From an uncultured Mucilaginibacter sp. (GTDB lineage: Bacteria; Bacteroidota; Bacteroidia; Sphingobacteriales; Sphingobacteriaceae): DNA of 64,000 nucleotides. A program made the translations under genes and the position numbers. Below are positions 1 to 8,054 of this stretch, piece after piece. Numbering within the stretch: the stretch's first letter is position 1; each line of letters opens with the position of its first letter. Where the stretch lies: the NCBI GenBank assembly GCA_903864275.1, contig CAIPFE010000039.1, positions 62,001 to 126,000 on the forward strand. The letters are read 5' to 3'. A model generated the notes under the pieces. It did not search any database. It had not been told where the DNA came from and saw only the letters and a program-made list of their open reading frames with translations.

Positions 1-135
1 TACCGTTTGCATTTCCGCAGGCCAAGTTTCATCAATTACCAGATGTATGCGCCAATGAGCCGCGGGATGCTGTTATCAGATGCGATTATTAATATGAGTA
101 GTTTAAACGTAATAGCCGGAGAATTAGATGCTTAG
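1..135 (+). CDS. nuoD: NADH-quinone oxidoreductase subunit D (NuoD), C-terminal fragment
   Basis: The window opens inside this gene, and only the last 44 codons are present, ending in TAG. The translated tail (FRRPSFINYQMYAP, then SRGMLLSDAI and a closing IAGELDA) matches the conserved end of the 49-kDa subunit of complex I, which helps form the quinone site in the peripheral arm. It overlaps the nuoE start by 8 bases, which suggests translational coupling and the standard nuo gene order. The call rests on the tail and on the following nuoE-N genes; the rest of the protein lies outside the window. Confidence 0.9.
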   Translation, partial: YRLHFRRPSFINYQMYAPMSRGMLLSDAIINMSSLNVIAGELDA

Positions 136-652
136 AGTTGATGAAACCAAAGCGCCGGTTGATTTTACCCCGGAGCTGATCAGTAAGTTTGATGATATTG
201 TAAGCCGATATCCTGCAGGTAAACAAAAATCTGCCTTATTGCCAATACTGCACCTTGTCCAGGAAAAATTTGGCTGGGTAAGCGTTCCGGCGATGGATAT
301 TGTTGCCGAATACCTTGAAATACAGGCTATTGAAGTATACGAGGTAGCCACATTTTACAGCATGTACCTGCTGCGCCCCCAGGGAAAATATTTACTGGAA
401 ATTTGCCGTACAGGGCCCTGCGCCATTGTGGGCGCTGAAAAGCTGATGGACTATGTTTCGCAAAAGCTGGGCGTTAAAGAAGGCGAAGTTACCCCTGATG
501 GCCTGTTCAGCTGGCGCGGTGTTGAGTGCCTGGCCGCCTGTGGTTACGGGCCGGTTTTACAAATTGGGCCTGAATATACTTTTTATGAAAATTTAACAAA
601 CGATTCAATCGACAAACTGATAGCGGACTTAACATCAAAAAGCAAAAATTAA
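128..652 (+). CDS. nuoE: NADH-quinone oxidoreductase subunit E (NuoE)
   Basis: This is the 24-kDa subunit of the NADH-oxidising module of complex I, with a thioredoxin-like fold holding the [2Fe-2S] cluster N1a. The 174-residue protein has the diagnostic four cysteines: C93 and C98 in CRTGPC, and C134 and C138 in CLAAC. Its length is normal for the family. The ATG at 128 overlaps the nuoD stop, so the two genes are probably coupled. In most nuo operons nuoF follows directly. Here two small membrane-protein genes intervene, which is unusual. Cytoplasmic side of the inner membrane. Confidence 0.97.
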   Translation: MLRVDETKAPVDFTPELISKFDDIVSRYPAGKQKSALLPILHLVQEKFGWVSVPAMDIVAEYLEIQAIEVYEVATFYSMYLLRPQGKYLLEICRTGPCAIVGAEKLMDYVSQKLGVKEGEVTPDGLFSWRGVECLAACGYGPVLQIGPEYTFYENLTNDSIDKLIADLTSKSKN

Positions 653-655
653 AAA

Positions 656-838
656 ATGACAAGGACCAGTTTAATTTTAACCGATTCATTGTTCATCATC
701 ACCGTACTTGTAATACATTTTGAAAATGGTGATTTCGACAAAAATCCGTTATTCTTAAAATTTATGGTCGTTGTAGCTTTTGCAAGTTGTATTATCAGGC
801 ACATTAACTATTACAAGCATACCAAAAAGATATATTAA
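656..838 (+). CDS. Small two-segment membrane protein in nuo operon, copy 1
   Basis: This 60-residue protein starts 3 bases after the nuoE stop. It has two hydrophobic stretches, about residues 5-20 and 32-47, and a basic C-terminal tail ending in KKIY. I do not recognise a family. It is a paralogue of the next gene. Both are exactly 60 residues, both carry an Asp-Ser near residue 10, and their last 25 residues share a C-x3-H-I-x2-Y-K-x-T-x-K-I-Y pattern (12 identities of 25). Its place between nuoE and nuoF suggests co-expression with complex I. Role as an accessory subunit, assembly factor or unrelated passenger is unknown. No clear Shine-Dalgarno is visible. Confidence 0.7.
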   Translation: MTRTSLILTDSLFIITVLVIHFENGDFDKNPLFLKFMVVVAFASCIIRHINYYKHTKKIY

Positions 839-874
839 GCAGCATTTAGCCAATAATTAAAGGAAATAAAATAA

Positions 875-1057
875 ATGAAGAACAGAGCAATCTTAATTAT
901 GTGGGATTCAGCTTTATTAATTGGGATTTTCTTGTTCTTTTCCTGGAATATACAAGATCACGCCAAATTAATTGTCGGATTCATGACCGTAATAATTATG
1001 TCAACTTGCGTTAGAAATCATATAACCGCTTATAAATTAACCGGTAAAATATATTAA
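875..1057 (+). CDS. Small two-segment membrane protein in nuo operon, copy 2
   Basis: This is a second 60-residue membrane protein, 36 bases after its paralogue and 5 bases before nuoF. It has hydrophobic segments at about residues 4-24 and 32-46, and a basic tail ending in TGKIY. The cysteine, histidine and terminal Lys-Ile-Tyr shared with copy 1 suggest a common fold kept after tandem duplication. An AAAGGA stretch sits upstream of the ATG, unlike copy 1. I know no characterised homologue. The shared tail and the conserved reading frame in both copies argue against a chance ORF. Confidence 0.7.
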   Translation: MKNRAILIMWDSALLIGIFLFFSWNIQDHAKLIVGFMTVIIMSTCVRNHITAYKLTGKIY

Positions 1058-1062
1058 CAGAA

Positions 1063-2424
1063 ATGGGCCGTAAATTACTTTTAGAACACATTAACGTACC
1101 CGGTATCAATACCTATGAAGTTTACCGCTCAAAAGGCGGCTATGCTGCTGTTGAAAAAGCGCTGAAAACCATGTCGCCCGATGCCGTGGTCGAGGAAGTT
1201 AAAAAGTCAGGCCTGCGCGGGCGCGGCGGTGCCGGTTTCCCTACCGGTATGAAATGGAGCTTCCTGGCTAAACCCGAGGGGGTTGCCCGCTACCTGGTTT
1301 GCAATGCGGATGAATCGGAACCCGGCACATTTAAAGACCGTTACCTGATGAATTATATTCCCCATTTATTAATTGAGGGGATGATCGTTTCGAGCTTTGC
1401 TTTAGGCGCAAAAGTATCCTATATATATGTCCGCGGCGAAATGATGCCGCAGATAAGGATCCTTGAAAAGGCTATTGCCGAAGCAAAAAAAGCCGGCTTT
1501 CTTGGTAAAAACATATTGGGCACCGGCTACGATCTTGAATTATATGTACACCCAGGCGGTGGAGCCTATATATGCGGCGAAGAAACGGCGCTTTTGGAAT
1601 CATTGGAAGGCAAGCGCGGCAACCCGCGTATCAAACCACCTTTCCCTGCTATTGCAGGCTTATATGGCTGCCCTACCGTTGTAAATAATGTGGAATCGAT
1701 AGCGGCTGTAGTGCCCATCATCAACGATGGTGGCGATGAGTATGCTAAAATTGGCGTTGGCCGCAGTACCGGCACTAAACTAATATCCGCAGGCGGTAAC
1801 GTAAAAAATCCTGGCGTTTATGAAATCGACCTTGGCCTGCCTGTTGAAGAATTTATGTACTCCGATGAATACTGCGGTGGCATTGCGAACGGCAAACGTT
1901 TAAAGGCAGTCGTAGCAGGCGGTTCATCGGTGCCCATTCTTCCGGCAAACCTGTTTCTTAAAACTATAAAAAACGAAGCACGCCTGATGAGCTATGAGTC
2001 GTTGGCCGATGGCGGTTTTGTCAGCGGGAGCATGATGGGTTCCGGTGGTTTTATTGCTTATGACGAAGATCAGTGTATCGTTCGCAACACCTGGAACTTC
2101 ACCCGTTTTTATCACCACGAAAGCTGCGGGCAATGTTCACCCTGCCGCGAAGGTACGGGATGGATGGAAAAAGTATTGCACCGTTTGGAATATGGCCACG
2201 GCAAACTAAGCGACATGGACCTGCTGGTTGATGTATCGAAAAAAATTGAAGGAAATACCATTTGTCCACTGGGTGATGCCGCTGCATGGCCGGTGGCCAG
2301 TGCGATACGCCACTTCAGGGATGAGTTTGAATGGCATGTAACCCATGGTTCAGAAGCAGTGACAAGGAATTACGGGATAGCACATTATGCCGATCCGCTG
2401 CCCAAGCCAGAAGTAGTGGCATAG
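1063..2424 (+). CDS. nuoF: NADH-quinone oxidoreductase subunit F (NuoF)
   Basis: This is the flavoprotein subunit of complex I, which binds NADH and FMN and passes electrons into the iron-sulfur chain through cluster N3. The 453-residue protein has the glycine-rich FMN/NADH motifs GRGGAGFPTG (about residue 55) and HPGGGAYICGEE (about residue 165). It has the N3 ligands C355, C358 and C361 in CGQCSPCREG, with the fourth at C401 in ICPLGDAAAW. Length and domain order are standard. It is followed after 56 bases by nuoG. Confidence 0.98.
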   Translation: MGRKLLLEHINVPGINTYEVYRSKGGYAAVEKALKTMSPDAVVEEVKKSGLRGRGGAGFPTGMKWSFLAKPEGVARYLVCNADESEPGTFKDRYLMNYIPHLLIEGMIVSSFALGAKVSYIYVRGEMMPQIRILEKAIAEAKKAGFLGKNILGTGYDLELYVHPGGGAYICGEETALLESLEGKRGNPRIKPPFPAIAGLYGCPTVVNNVESIAAVVPIINDGGDEYAKIGVGRSTGTKLISAGGNVKNPGVYEIDLGLPVEEFMYSDEYCGGIANGKRLKAVVAGGSSVPILPANLFLKTIKNEARLMSYESLADGGFVSGSMMGSGGFIAYDEDQCIVRNTWNFTRFYHHESCGQCSPCREGTGWMEKVLHRLEYGHGKLSDMDLLVDVSKKIEGNTICPLGDAAAWPVASAIRHFRDEFEWHVTHGSEAVTRNYGIAHYADPLPKPEVVA

Positions 2425-2480
2425 GAAAATTGAATAACTAAGGATTATTATGATCCTAAAATATAAAGGGACGTTATAAA

Positions 2481-3482
2481 ATGTCAGTTAAAGTAACCAT
2501 AGATGGCATTGCCATTGAAGTAGAACCGGGAACAAGCATCCTGAATGCCGCGAGGCAGATAGGGGGCGATATTGTTCCGCCTGCTATGTGCTATTATTCG
2601 AAGCTGAAAGATAGCGGCGGTAAATGCCGTACCTGTTTGGTTAAGGTAAGCAAAGGATCTGAAAAAGACCCACGCCCGATGCCAAAACTAGTAGCATCGT
2701 GCCGTACCCCGGTAATGGACGGCATGGAAGTGCAAAACATTACCTCACCCGAGGTGATAGAGGCGCGTAAGGGCATTGTTGAAATGTTACTGGTCAACCA
2801 TCCACTCGACTGCCCTATTTGCGACCAGGCGGGTGAATGTGACCTGCAAAACCTGGGATTTGAGCACGGCGCAGTTAAAACACGCTACGAATTCGACCGC
2901 CGTACTTTTGAAAAAATAGATATCGGCGATAAAATACAACTGCATATGACGCGATGCATTTTATGCTACCGTTGTGTTTTTGTTGCCGACCAGATCACCG
3001 ATCATCGCATCCATGGTATATTAAACCGGGGCGATCATTCCGAAATATCAACTTACATACAACATGCTGTTGATAATGATTTTTCGGGAAATGTGATCGA
3101 TGTATGCCCGGTAGGTGCGTTAACCGACAAAACTTTCCGGTTTAAAAACCGTGTTTGGTTTACAAAACCTGTTGAGGCGCACCGAGATTGCGATCATCCT
3201 ACCTGCAACGGTAAAGTAACCCTGTGGTATAAAGGTGAGGAAGTATTGCGTGTAACCGCGCGCAAAGACCAATATGGTGAGGTGGAAGAATTTATATGCA
3301 ATACCTGCCGGTTTGATAAAAAGAAAACTTCCGATTGGGTAATTGACGGGGCCCGCCATGTGTCGAATAAATCGGTTATAAGCTCCAATCATTATGATTT
3401 TATACCTTTGCCGGTGGTGAAAACCAACCCGATATTAATGGAAGCCAATAAAGAACAATTTGAACGAGATACACGCTTATAA
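2481..3482 (+). CDS. nuoG: NADH-quinone oxidoreductase subunit G, short form (NuoG)
   Basis: This is the iron-sulfur subunit that relays electrons from NuoF towards NuoI. An N-terminal [2Fe-2S] ferredoxin domain (cysteines around residues 37-65, including GGKCRTC) is followed by the His/Cys3 motif for N4 (HPLDCPICDQAGEC) and the [4Fe-4S] motif for N5 (CILCYRC with a later CPVGAL). The protein stops at 333 residues, whereas proteobacterial NuoG is about 900. The large molybdopterin-oxidoreductase-like domain is absent, apart from a short remnant with paired cysteines (CDHPTC, ICNTC). From memory this short form is usual in Bacteroidota. Its stop overlaps the nuoH start by one base (TAATG). Confidence 0.95.
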   Translation: MSVKVTIDGIAIEVEPGTSILNAARQIGGDIVPPAMCYYSKLKDSGGKCRTCLVKVSKGSEKDPRPMPKLVASCRTPVMDGMEVQNITSPEVIEARKGIVEMLLVNHPLDCPICDQAGECDLQNLGFEHGAVKTRYEFDRRTFEKIDIGDKIQLHMTRCILCYRCVFVADQITDHRIHGILNRGDHSEISTYIQHAVDNDFSGNVIDVCPVGALTDKTFRFKNRVWFTKPVEAHRDCDHPTCNGKVTLWYKGEEVLRVTARKDQYGEVEEFICNTCRFDKKKTSDWVIDGARHVSNKSVISSNHYDFIPLPVVKTNPILMEANKEQFERDTRL

Positions 3483-4525
3483 TGGACGTTGCAGATATAA
3501 TAATTAAATTTGTACTGGTGGTGATCATATTTTCGATCAGCCTGCTGATTGCTTTGTACTCTACTTATGCCGAACGCAAAGTGGCAGCATTTTTCCAGGA
3601 CAGGCTGGGCCCCAACCGTGCCGGCCCTTTCGGTATTTTTCAACCGTTTGCCGATGGCGGCAAAATGTTTTTAAAAGAGGAGATCATCCCTGCTAATGCG
3701 AGCGCATTTTTATTCATTGCAGGACCATCATTATCCATATTTACGGCCTGTATTGGATCGGCGGTTATCCCCTGGGGACAAAAACTAACTATCGGCACAC
3801 ACGTTATCGATCTGCAGGTTGCTGATATTAATGTGGGTGTTTTATACATTTTGGGTGTAGTTTCGCTGGGCGTTTATGGCGTGATGATAGGCGGGTGGGC
3901 ATCAAACAATAAATATTCGTTATTGGGTGCTATCCGTGCTGCGTCGCAAAATATCAGCTACGAAATATCCATGGGCTTATCCATAATAGCCCTTTTAATG
4001 GTAACCGGGACATTAAGCCTGCGCGAAATTGCCGAACAGCAGCATGGCTTTTGGGCGAATGGCTGGTTCACATGGAACTTTTTCAGGCAGCCTTTAGGCT
4101 TTTTACTATTTATAGTTTGTGCCTTTGCCGAAACCAATCGCACCCCTTTCGACCTGCCCGAATGCGAAACCGAACTGATCGGCGGGTACCATACAGAGTA
4201 CTCTTCCATGAAACTTGGCTTTTACTTGTTTTCCGAGTACATCAATATGTTTATCTCGGGCGCGGTAATGTCAACCCTTTATTTTGGCGGTTATAATTTT
4301 CCTTTTATGGATCTGATACATTCGCCAAACCTTGTAGCGATAATCGGCGTGGCAGCTTTATTCGCAAAAATATTTTTCTTCATTTTCTTTTTTATGTGGG
4401 TGCGTTGGACAATCCCCCGTTTCCGTTACGATCAGTTAATGGACCTGGGCTGGAAAGCGTTGATCCCGCTGGCAATTGCCAATATCGTTATCACCGGGAT
4501 TGTTATTACTTTTTTAAATAGATAA
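3482..4525 (+). CDS. nuoH: NADH-quinone oxidoreductase subunit H (NuoH)
   Basis: This membrane subunit joins the peripheral and membrane arms of complex I and forms much of the quinone chamber. The 347-residue protein has about eight hydrophobic segments and the conserved loops YAERKVAAFFQDRLGPNRAG (about residues 23-42) and AETNRTPFDLPECETELIGG (about 216-235). The acidic residues of the second loop help couple quinone reduction to proton movement. It starts at the ATG inside TAATG of nuoG, a classic coupled junction. nuoI follows after 12 bases. Confidence 0.98.
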   Translation: MDVADIIIKFVLVVIIFSISLLIALYSTYAERKVAAFFQDRLGPNRAGPFGIFQPFADGGKMFLKEEIIPANASAFLFIAGPSLSIFTACIGSAVIPWGQKLTIGTHVIDLQVADINVGVLYILGVVSLGVYGVMIGGWASNNKYSLLGAIRAASQNISYEISMGLSIIALLMVTGTLSLREIAEQQHGFWANGWFTWNFFRQPLGFLLFIVCAFAETNRTPFDLPECETELIGGYHTEYSSMKLGFYLFSEYINMFISGAVMSTLYFGGYNFPFMDLIHSPNLVAIIGVAALFAKIFFFIFFFMWVRWTIPRFRYDQLMDLGWKALIPLAIANIVITGIVITFLNR

Positions 4526-4537
4526 AGGTTTAAACAG

Positions 4538-5035
4538 ATGGAGTCATTAAGTAATAAACGAAAAGTACTTGTATCAAAGCCGCTCAACTTTTGGGAGCGG
4601 ATATACCTGCCTGCCATTGTGCAGGGCCTTTCAATTACCATGAAGCACTTTTTCAGGAAACCTGTAACCATACAGTACCCCGAGCAGCAACGGGAATATT
4701 CGGAAAACTTCCGCGGTCTGCATTCGCTTAAACGTGATGAGGATGGTAAAGAACGCTGTACTGCCTGCGGTTTATGCGCACTGTCGTGCCCTGCCGAGGC
4801 AATTACCATGATAGCCGCCGAGCGCCAGAAAGGCGAAGAACATTTATACCGCGAAGAAAAATATGCTGCCGTTTACGAGATAAATATGCTGCGCTGTATT
4901 TTTTGTGGTCTATGCGAAGAGGCCTGCCCTAAAGAAGCAATTTACCTGGATGGCCCGCACGTAACTTCAGACTATTTGAGAAAAGATTTTATATACGGTA
5001 AGGACAAATTAGTAGAGGCGCCCTTAAATCAATAA
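4538..5035 (+). CDS. nuoI: NADH-quinone oxidoreductase subunit I (NuoI)
   Basis: This is the ferredoxin-like subunit that carries clusters N6a and N6b and delivers electrons to N2 in NuoB. The two [4Fe-4S] motifs are plain: CTACGLCALSCP (about residues 73-84) and CIFCGLCEEACP (about 126-137). At 165 residues the length is normal. A N-terminal amphipathic stretch (about residues 20-40) fits attachment to the membrane arm. Confidence 0.98.
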   Translation: MESLSNKRKVLVSKPLNFWERIYLPAIVQGLSITMKHFFRKPVTIQYPEQQREYSENFRGLHSLKRDEDGKERCTACGLCALSCPAEAITMIAAERQKGEEHLYREEKYAAVYEINMLRCIFCGLCEEACPKEAIYLDGPHVTSDYLRKDFIYGKDKLVEAPLNQ

Positions 5036-5045
5036 AGAAGTTTTA

Positions 5046-5053
5046 TACCTTTG
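5046..5053 (+). promoter_or_regulatory. Possible internal -7 promoter element before nuoJ
   Basis: TACCTTTG fits the Bacteroidota sigma-70 -7 consensus TAnnTTTG and lies in the 62-base gap between nuoI and nuoJ, about 45 bases before the nuoJ ATG. No clear TTTG -33 box is visible, so it may be fortuitous. It would give the membrane-arm genes their own transcript. Confidence 0.35.
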
Positions 5054-5097
5054 CCCGTCTATTTTAACTGGTAACAGGTTTTTTGTAAATATAAACC

Positions 5098-5595
5098 ATG
5101 AGTACGTTTTACTTCATCGCATTTTTGTCAATATTTTTTTCAATACTGGTTATTACTGCGAAAAACCCTGTACACAGCATACTTTACCTGGTACTTACAT
5201 TTTTCACTTTTACAATCCACTATATCTTAATGAACGCCCAGTTTTTGGCTGTAGTTAATTTTATAGTGTACATGGGGGCAATTTTAGTTTTGTTCCTTTA
5301 CACGTTGATGCTTATCAACCTAAATAAGGAATCGGAGCCGCGTAAATCAAGCATGGTTAAGTTTGCAGCTGTTATAGGCGGCGGTTGTTTTTTAGTAACC
5401 ATAGTGGCCGCTTTAAAAGCATTCAAAGTTTCACAGCCTGTAATACTCAATGACCCTAACCTCGGCCTCGTAAAAAACTTAGGAAAAATACTGTTCAACG
5501 AATATTTATTGCCATTTGAAGTATCGTCAATCCTGTTGTTGTCGGCAATGGTAGGCGCTGTTTTACTGGCAACAAAAGACCCCAAAACTACCTGA
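5098..5595 (+). CDS. nuoJ: NADH-quinone oxidoreductase subunit J (NuoJ)
   Basis: This is a small membrane-arm subunit of complex I with five hydrophobic segments in 165 residues. Recognisable family features are the N-terminal ...NPVHSILYLVLTFF region and the third segment QFLAVVNFIVYMGAILVLFL, where the conserved Tyr-x-Gly-Ala bends the helix. The last base of its stop codon is shared with the nuoK start (TGATGG), so the two are coupled. Confidence 0.97.
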   Translation: MSTFYFIAFLSIFFSILVITAKNPVHSILYLVLTFFTFTIHYILMNAQFLAVVNFIVYMGAILVLFLYTLMLINLNKESEPRKSSMVKFAAVIGGGCFLVTIVAALKAFKVSQPVILNDPNLGLVKNLGKILFNEYLLPFEVSSILLLSAMVGAVLLATKDPKTT

Positions 5596-5924
5596 TGGAA
5601 ACCCTGACACGCAACATTCAAGCCATACCGCTTAATCATTATATATTATTATGCAGTATCATTTTTGCGATAGGCGTTATTGGCGTATTGATCCGCCGCA
5701 ATGCTATTGTGATATTTATGTCGGTTGAGCTGATGCTGAATTCAGTAAACCTGCTGCTTACGGCTTTCTCTGTTTATCGAGGGGACGCCACCGGCCAGGT
5801 TTTCGTTTTCTTCATCATGGCGCTGGCTGCTGCCGAAGTTGCCGTGGGACTGGCCATTATAGTAATGATCTATCGCAATACAAATTCAATAGATATAAAT
5901 GTGTTGAACAGGTTGAAGTGGTAA
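5595..5924 (+). CDS. nuoK: NADH-quinone oxidoreductase subunit K (NuoK)
   Basis: This three-helix membrane-arm subunit contributes to a proton channel next to NuoJ and NuoN. At 109 residues it is close to the family norm. The second and third helices carry the conserved membrane glutamates in MSVELMLNSVNLLL and in ALAAAEVAVGLAI. It is coupled to nuoJ. The gap after it is filled with GC-rich hairpin repeats, which breaks the otherwise tight packing of the operon. Confidence 0.97.
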   Translation: METLTRNIQAIPLNHYILLCSIIFAIGVIGVLIRRNAIVIFMSVELMLNSVNLLLTAFSVYRGDATGQVFVFFIMALAAAEVAVGLAIIVMIYRNTNSIDINVLNRLKW

Positions 5925-5929
5925 AGCCA

Positions 5930-6115
5930 GGCCCCCCGACCCCCTAAAGGGGGAGTTTTAACGGGCCGATGATAGTGATAAATAATAAACAGAAAAGTCG
6001 CCATATTTCCCCCTTTAGGGGAGGTTAGGGGGCTAACAAATAACCGCCATCCTTCCCCCTTTAGGGGGTTGGGGGGCTAACCGCCAACTTTTCCCCTTTA
6101 GGGGTCAGGGGGCTT
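5930..6115. repeat. Four copies of a GC-rich hairpin repeat between nuoK and nuoL
   Basis: The nuoK-nuoL gap holds one forward copy (about 5930-5957, GCCCCCCGACCCCCTAAAGG onward) and three reverse copies (about 6008-6034, 6053-6080 and 6091-6115, each CCCCTTTAGGGG followed by a GGGGGCT tail). Each copy has a C-tract/TAAA/G-tract hairpin plus a second G-tract that could compete for pairing. The same family recurs at 30763-30834, and a related variant at 36164-36277. This is a dispersed repeat, possibly REP/REPIN-like. It may attenuate or protect the nuo transcript. Confidence 0.8.
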
Positions 6116-6126
6116 GAGATAATATT

Positions 6127-8028
6127 ATGGATAAATACATCTGGCTTATTCCTGCACTACCGTTAGCTGGTTTTATTATTAACGGTGTTGGCCGCAATAT
6201 CTTACCAAAAGGCTTAATAGGTTTTTTGGGCAGCGTTTTAGTATTGGCCTCTTTTGCTATAAGTTTAGGCGCTTTTTTACAGGTAAAGTCCACAGGTGCA
6301 TTTAATGTTAATCTTTGCAATTGGTTTTCCGTTGGTGATTTTAAGGTACCCTTCGCCTTTTTGGTCGACCAGTTGAGCTCCTTAATGCTGTTAATTATTA
6401 CGGGCGTAGGCTTCCTGATACATTTGTATTCGGTTGGCTATATGAAGGATGACGCTGGGTTCGGCAAGTTTTTTTCCTATCTCAACCTGTTCGTTTTCTT
6501 TATGCTATTACTGGTGCTTGGTTCAAACTACCTCATCATGTTTATTGGCTGGGAGGGCGTGGGCCTCTGCTCCTACCTGTTGATCGGGTTTTGGTACACC
6601 AATCCTGATTATGCCGATGCCGCCAAAAAAGCATTCATCATGAACCGCATCGGCGATTTAGGTTTTGTGATAGCGATATTTATAATGATCCTTATTTTCG
6701 GCAGTTCCTCATTCAGCGATATTTTTTCAAAGGCTGGCACAAAGGATTTTGCCTGGGTGAATTTCACATTAATTACCATGCTGCTGTTTGTTGGCGCGGT
6801 AGGCAAATCGGCACAGATCCCACTATTTACCTGGCTTCCTGATGCGATGGCAGGCCCTACCCCGGTTTCGGCTCTGATCCATGCCGCAACTATGGTTACT
6901 GCCGGCGTCTATATGGTTGCCCGCTCAAACATTTTATTTACCCTCGCGCCTATTACGCAGCATACCATAGCCGTTATAGGCCTGTCGACCGCTGTTTTAG
7001 GCGCACTTATAGCATTATCGCAAACCGATATTAAAAAAGTGCTGGCATATTCAACTGTTTCGCAGCTTGGTTATATGTTTTTGGGTTTGGGCGTTGGCGC
7101 TTATACAGGGGCATTTTTCCACGTACTTACCCATGCGTTTTTTAAAGCTTTATTGTTCCTCGGCGCCGGTTCTGTAATTCACGCCGTTGGCGGTGAACAG
7201 GATATGCGCAAAATGGGCGGCTTAAAGGGAAAACTGCCAATTACTTTTATCACTATGCTCATCGGTACCCTTGCTATTTCGGGTATCCCGCCATTTGCGG
7301 GCTTCTTTTCAAAAGATGAGATATTGGCAGCAGCTTTTACGCATAGCACAACCATGTGGGTAATAGGCGTTATTACGGCCATGTTAACTTCATTCTATAT
7401 GTTCCGCCTGTTATACCTTACCTTTTATGGTAAGTTCCGCGGTACGCATGAACAAGAGCATCATTTGCACGAATCGCCGCCGTCAATGTGGATACCCCTG
7501 GTCGTACTGGCTATATTGTCAACAGTTGGCGGGTTTATAGGTGTCCCCGAATCATTGGGCGGCCACCATTGGCTGGGCGAATTTTTAGCACCTGTTTTCA
7601 AAGCATCCGCTGCACTGGTAACAGTGCTTCCATCTGCACAGCAAACTGAATGGACATTGATGGGCGTATCAGTCTTAGGAGCGTTAGTGGCTTTAGGGTA
7701 TGCCTACACTAAATATAATAAAAATGGCCACGTCCCTCTTGCCGATGGCGAAGAACGCCCTGCAGTGGCAGACTTATCCTACCATAAGTTTTACATTGAC
7801 GAGCTATATGATGCCGTGATCCGCAAACCCCTCGATGCCTTATCGGTGTTCTTTTACAAGGTTGTCGACCGTATGGGTATCGACGGCATTGTAAACGGGT
7901 TGGGAAAAGGGGCTATTGAATCAAGTAAAGGCTTGCGTTTGCTGCAGACAGGAAATGTAGGTTTCTATATATTTATGATGGTGGTGGGTATTATTTCCAT
8001 ATTAATGTACATTGTAATTAAAGCATAA
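6127..8028 (+). CDS. nuoL: NADH-quinone oxidoreductase subunit L (NuoL)
   Basis: This is the distal antiporter-like proton-pumping subunit of complex I, 633 residues with about 16 hydrophobic segments. The conserved cores FIGWEGVGLCSYLLIGFWY (about residues 139-157) and GKSAQIPLFTWLPDAMAGPT (about 226-245) are present. So is the histidine-bearing helix SALIHAATMVTAGVY. The C-terminal part (about 560-633) fits the long lateral helix region. It follows the repeat block by a few bases. Confidence 0.97.
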   Translation: MDKYIWLIPALPLAGFIINGVGRNILPKGLIGFLGSVLVLASFAISLGAFLQVKSTGAFNVNLCNWFSVGDFKVPFAFLVDQLSSLMLLIITGVGFLIHLYSVGYMKDDAGFGKFFSYLNLFVFFMLLLVLGSNYLIMFIGWEGVGLCSYLLIGFWYTNPDYADAAKKAFIMNRIGDLGFVIAIFIMILIFGSSSFSDIFSKAGTKDFAWVNFTLITMLLFVGAVGKSAQIPLFTWLPDAMAGPTPVSALIHAATMVTAGVYMVARSNILFTLAPITQHTIAVIGLSTAVLGALIALSQTDIKKVLAYSTVSQLGYMFLGLGVGAYTGAFFHVLTHAFFKALLFLGAGSVIHAVGGEQDMRKMGGLKGKLPITFITMLIGTLAISGIPPFAGFFSKDEILAAAFTHSTTMWVIGVITAMLTSFYMFRLLYLTFYGKFRGTHEQEHHLHESPPSMWIPLVVLAILSTVGGFIGVPESLGGHHWLGEFLAPVFKASAALVTVLPSAQQTEWTLMGVSVLGALVALGYAYTKYNKNGHVPLADGEERPAVADLSYHKFYIDELYDAVIRKPLDALSVFFYKVVDRMGIDGIVNGLGKGAIESSKGLRLLQTGNVGFYIFMMVVGIISILMYIVIKA

Positions 8029-8054
8029 AAAACGATTAGCGTTTACCATATAAA

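Noticed and set aside
2481..3482. Truncated nuoG as a pseudogene
   Set aside because: The frame is intact, all N-terminal cluster ligands are present and it overlaps nuoH; the short form is normal in this phylum as far as I recall.
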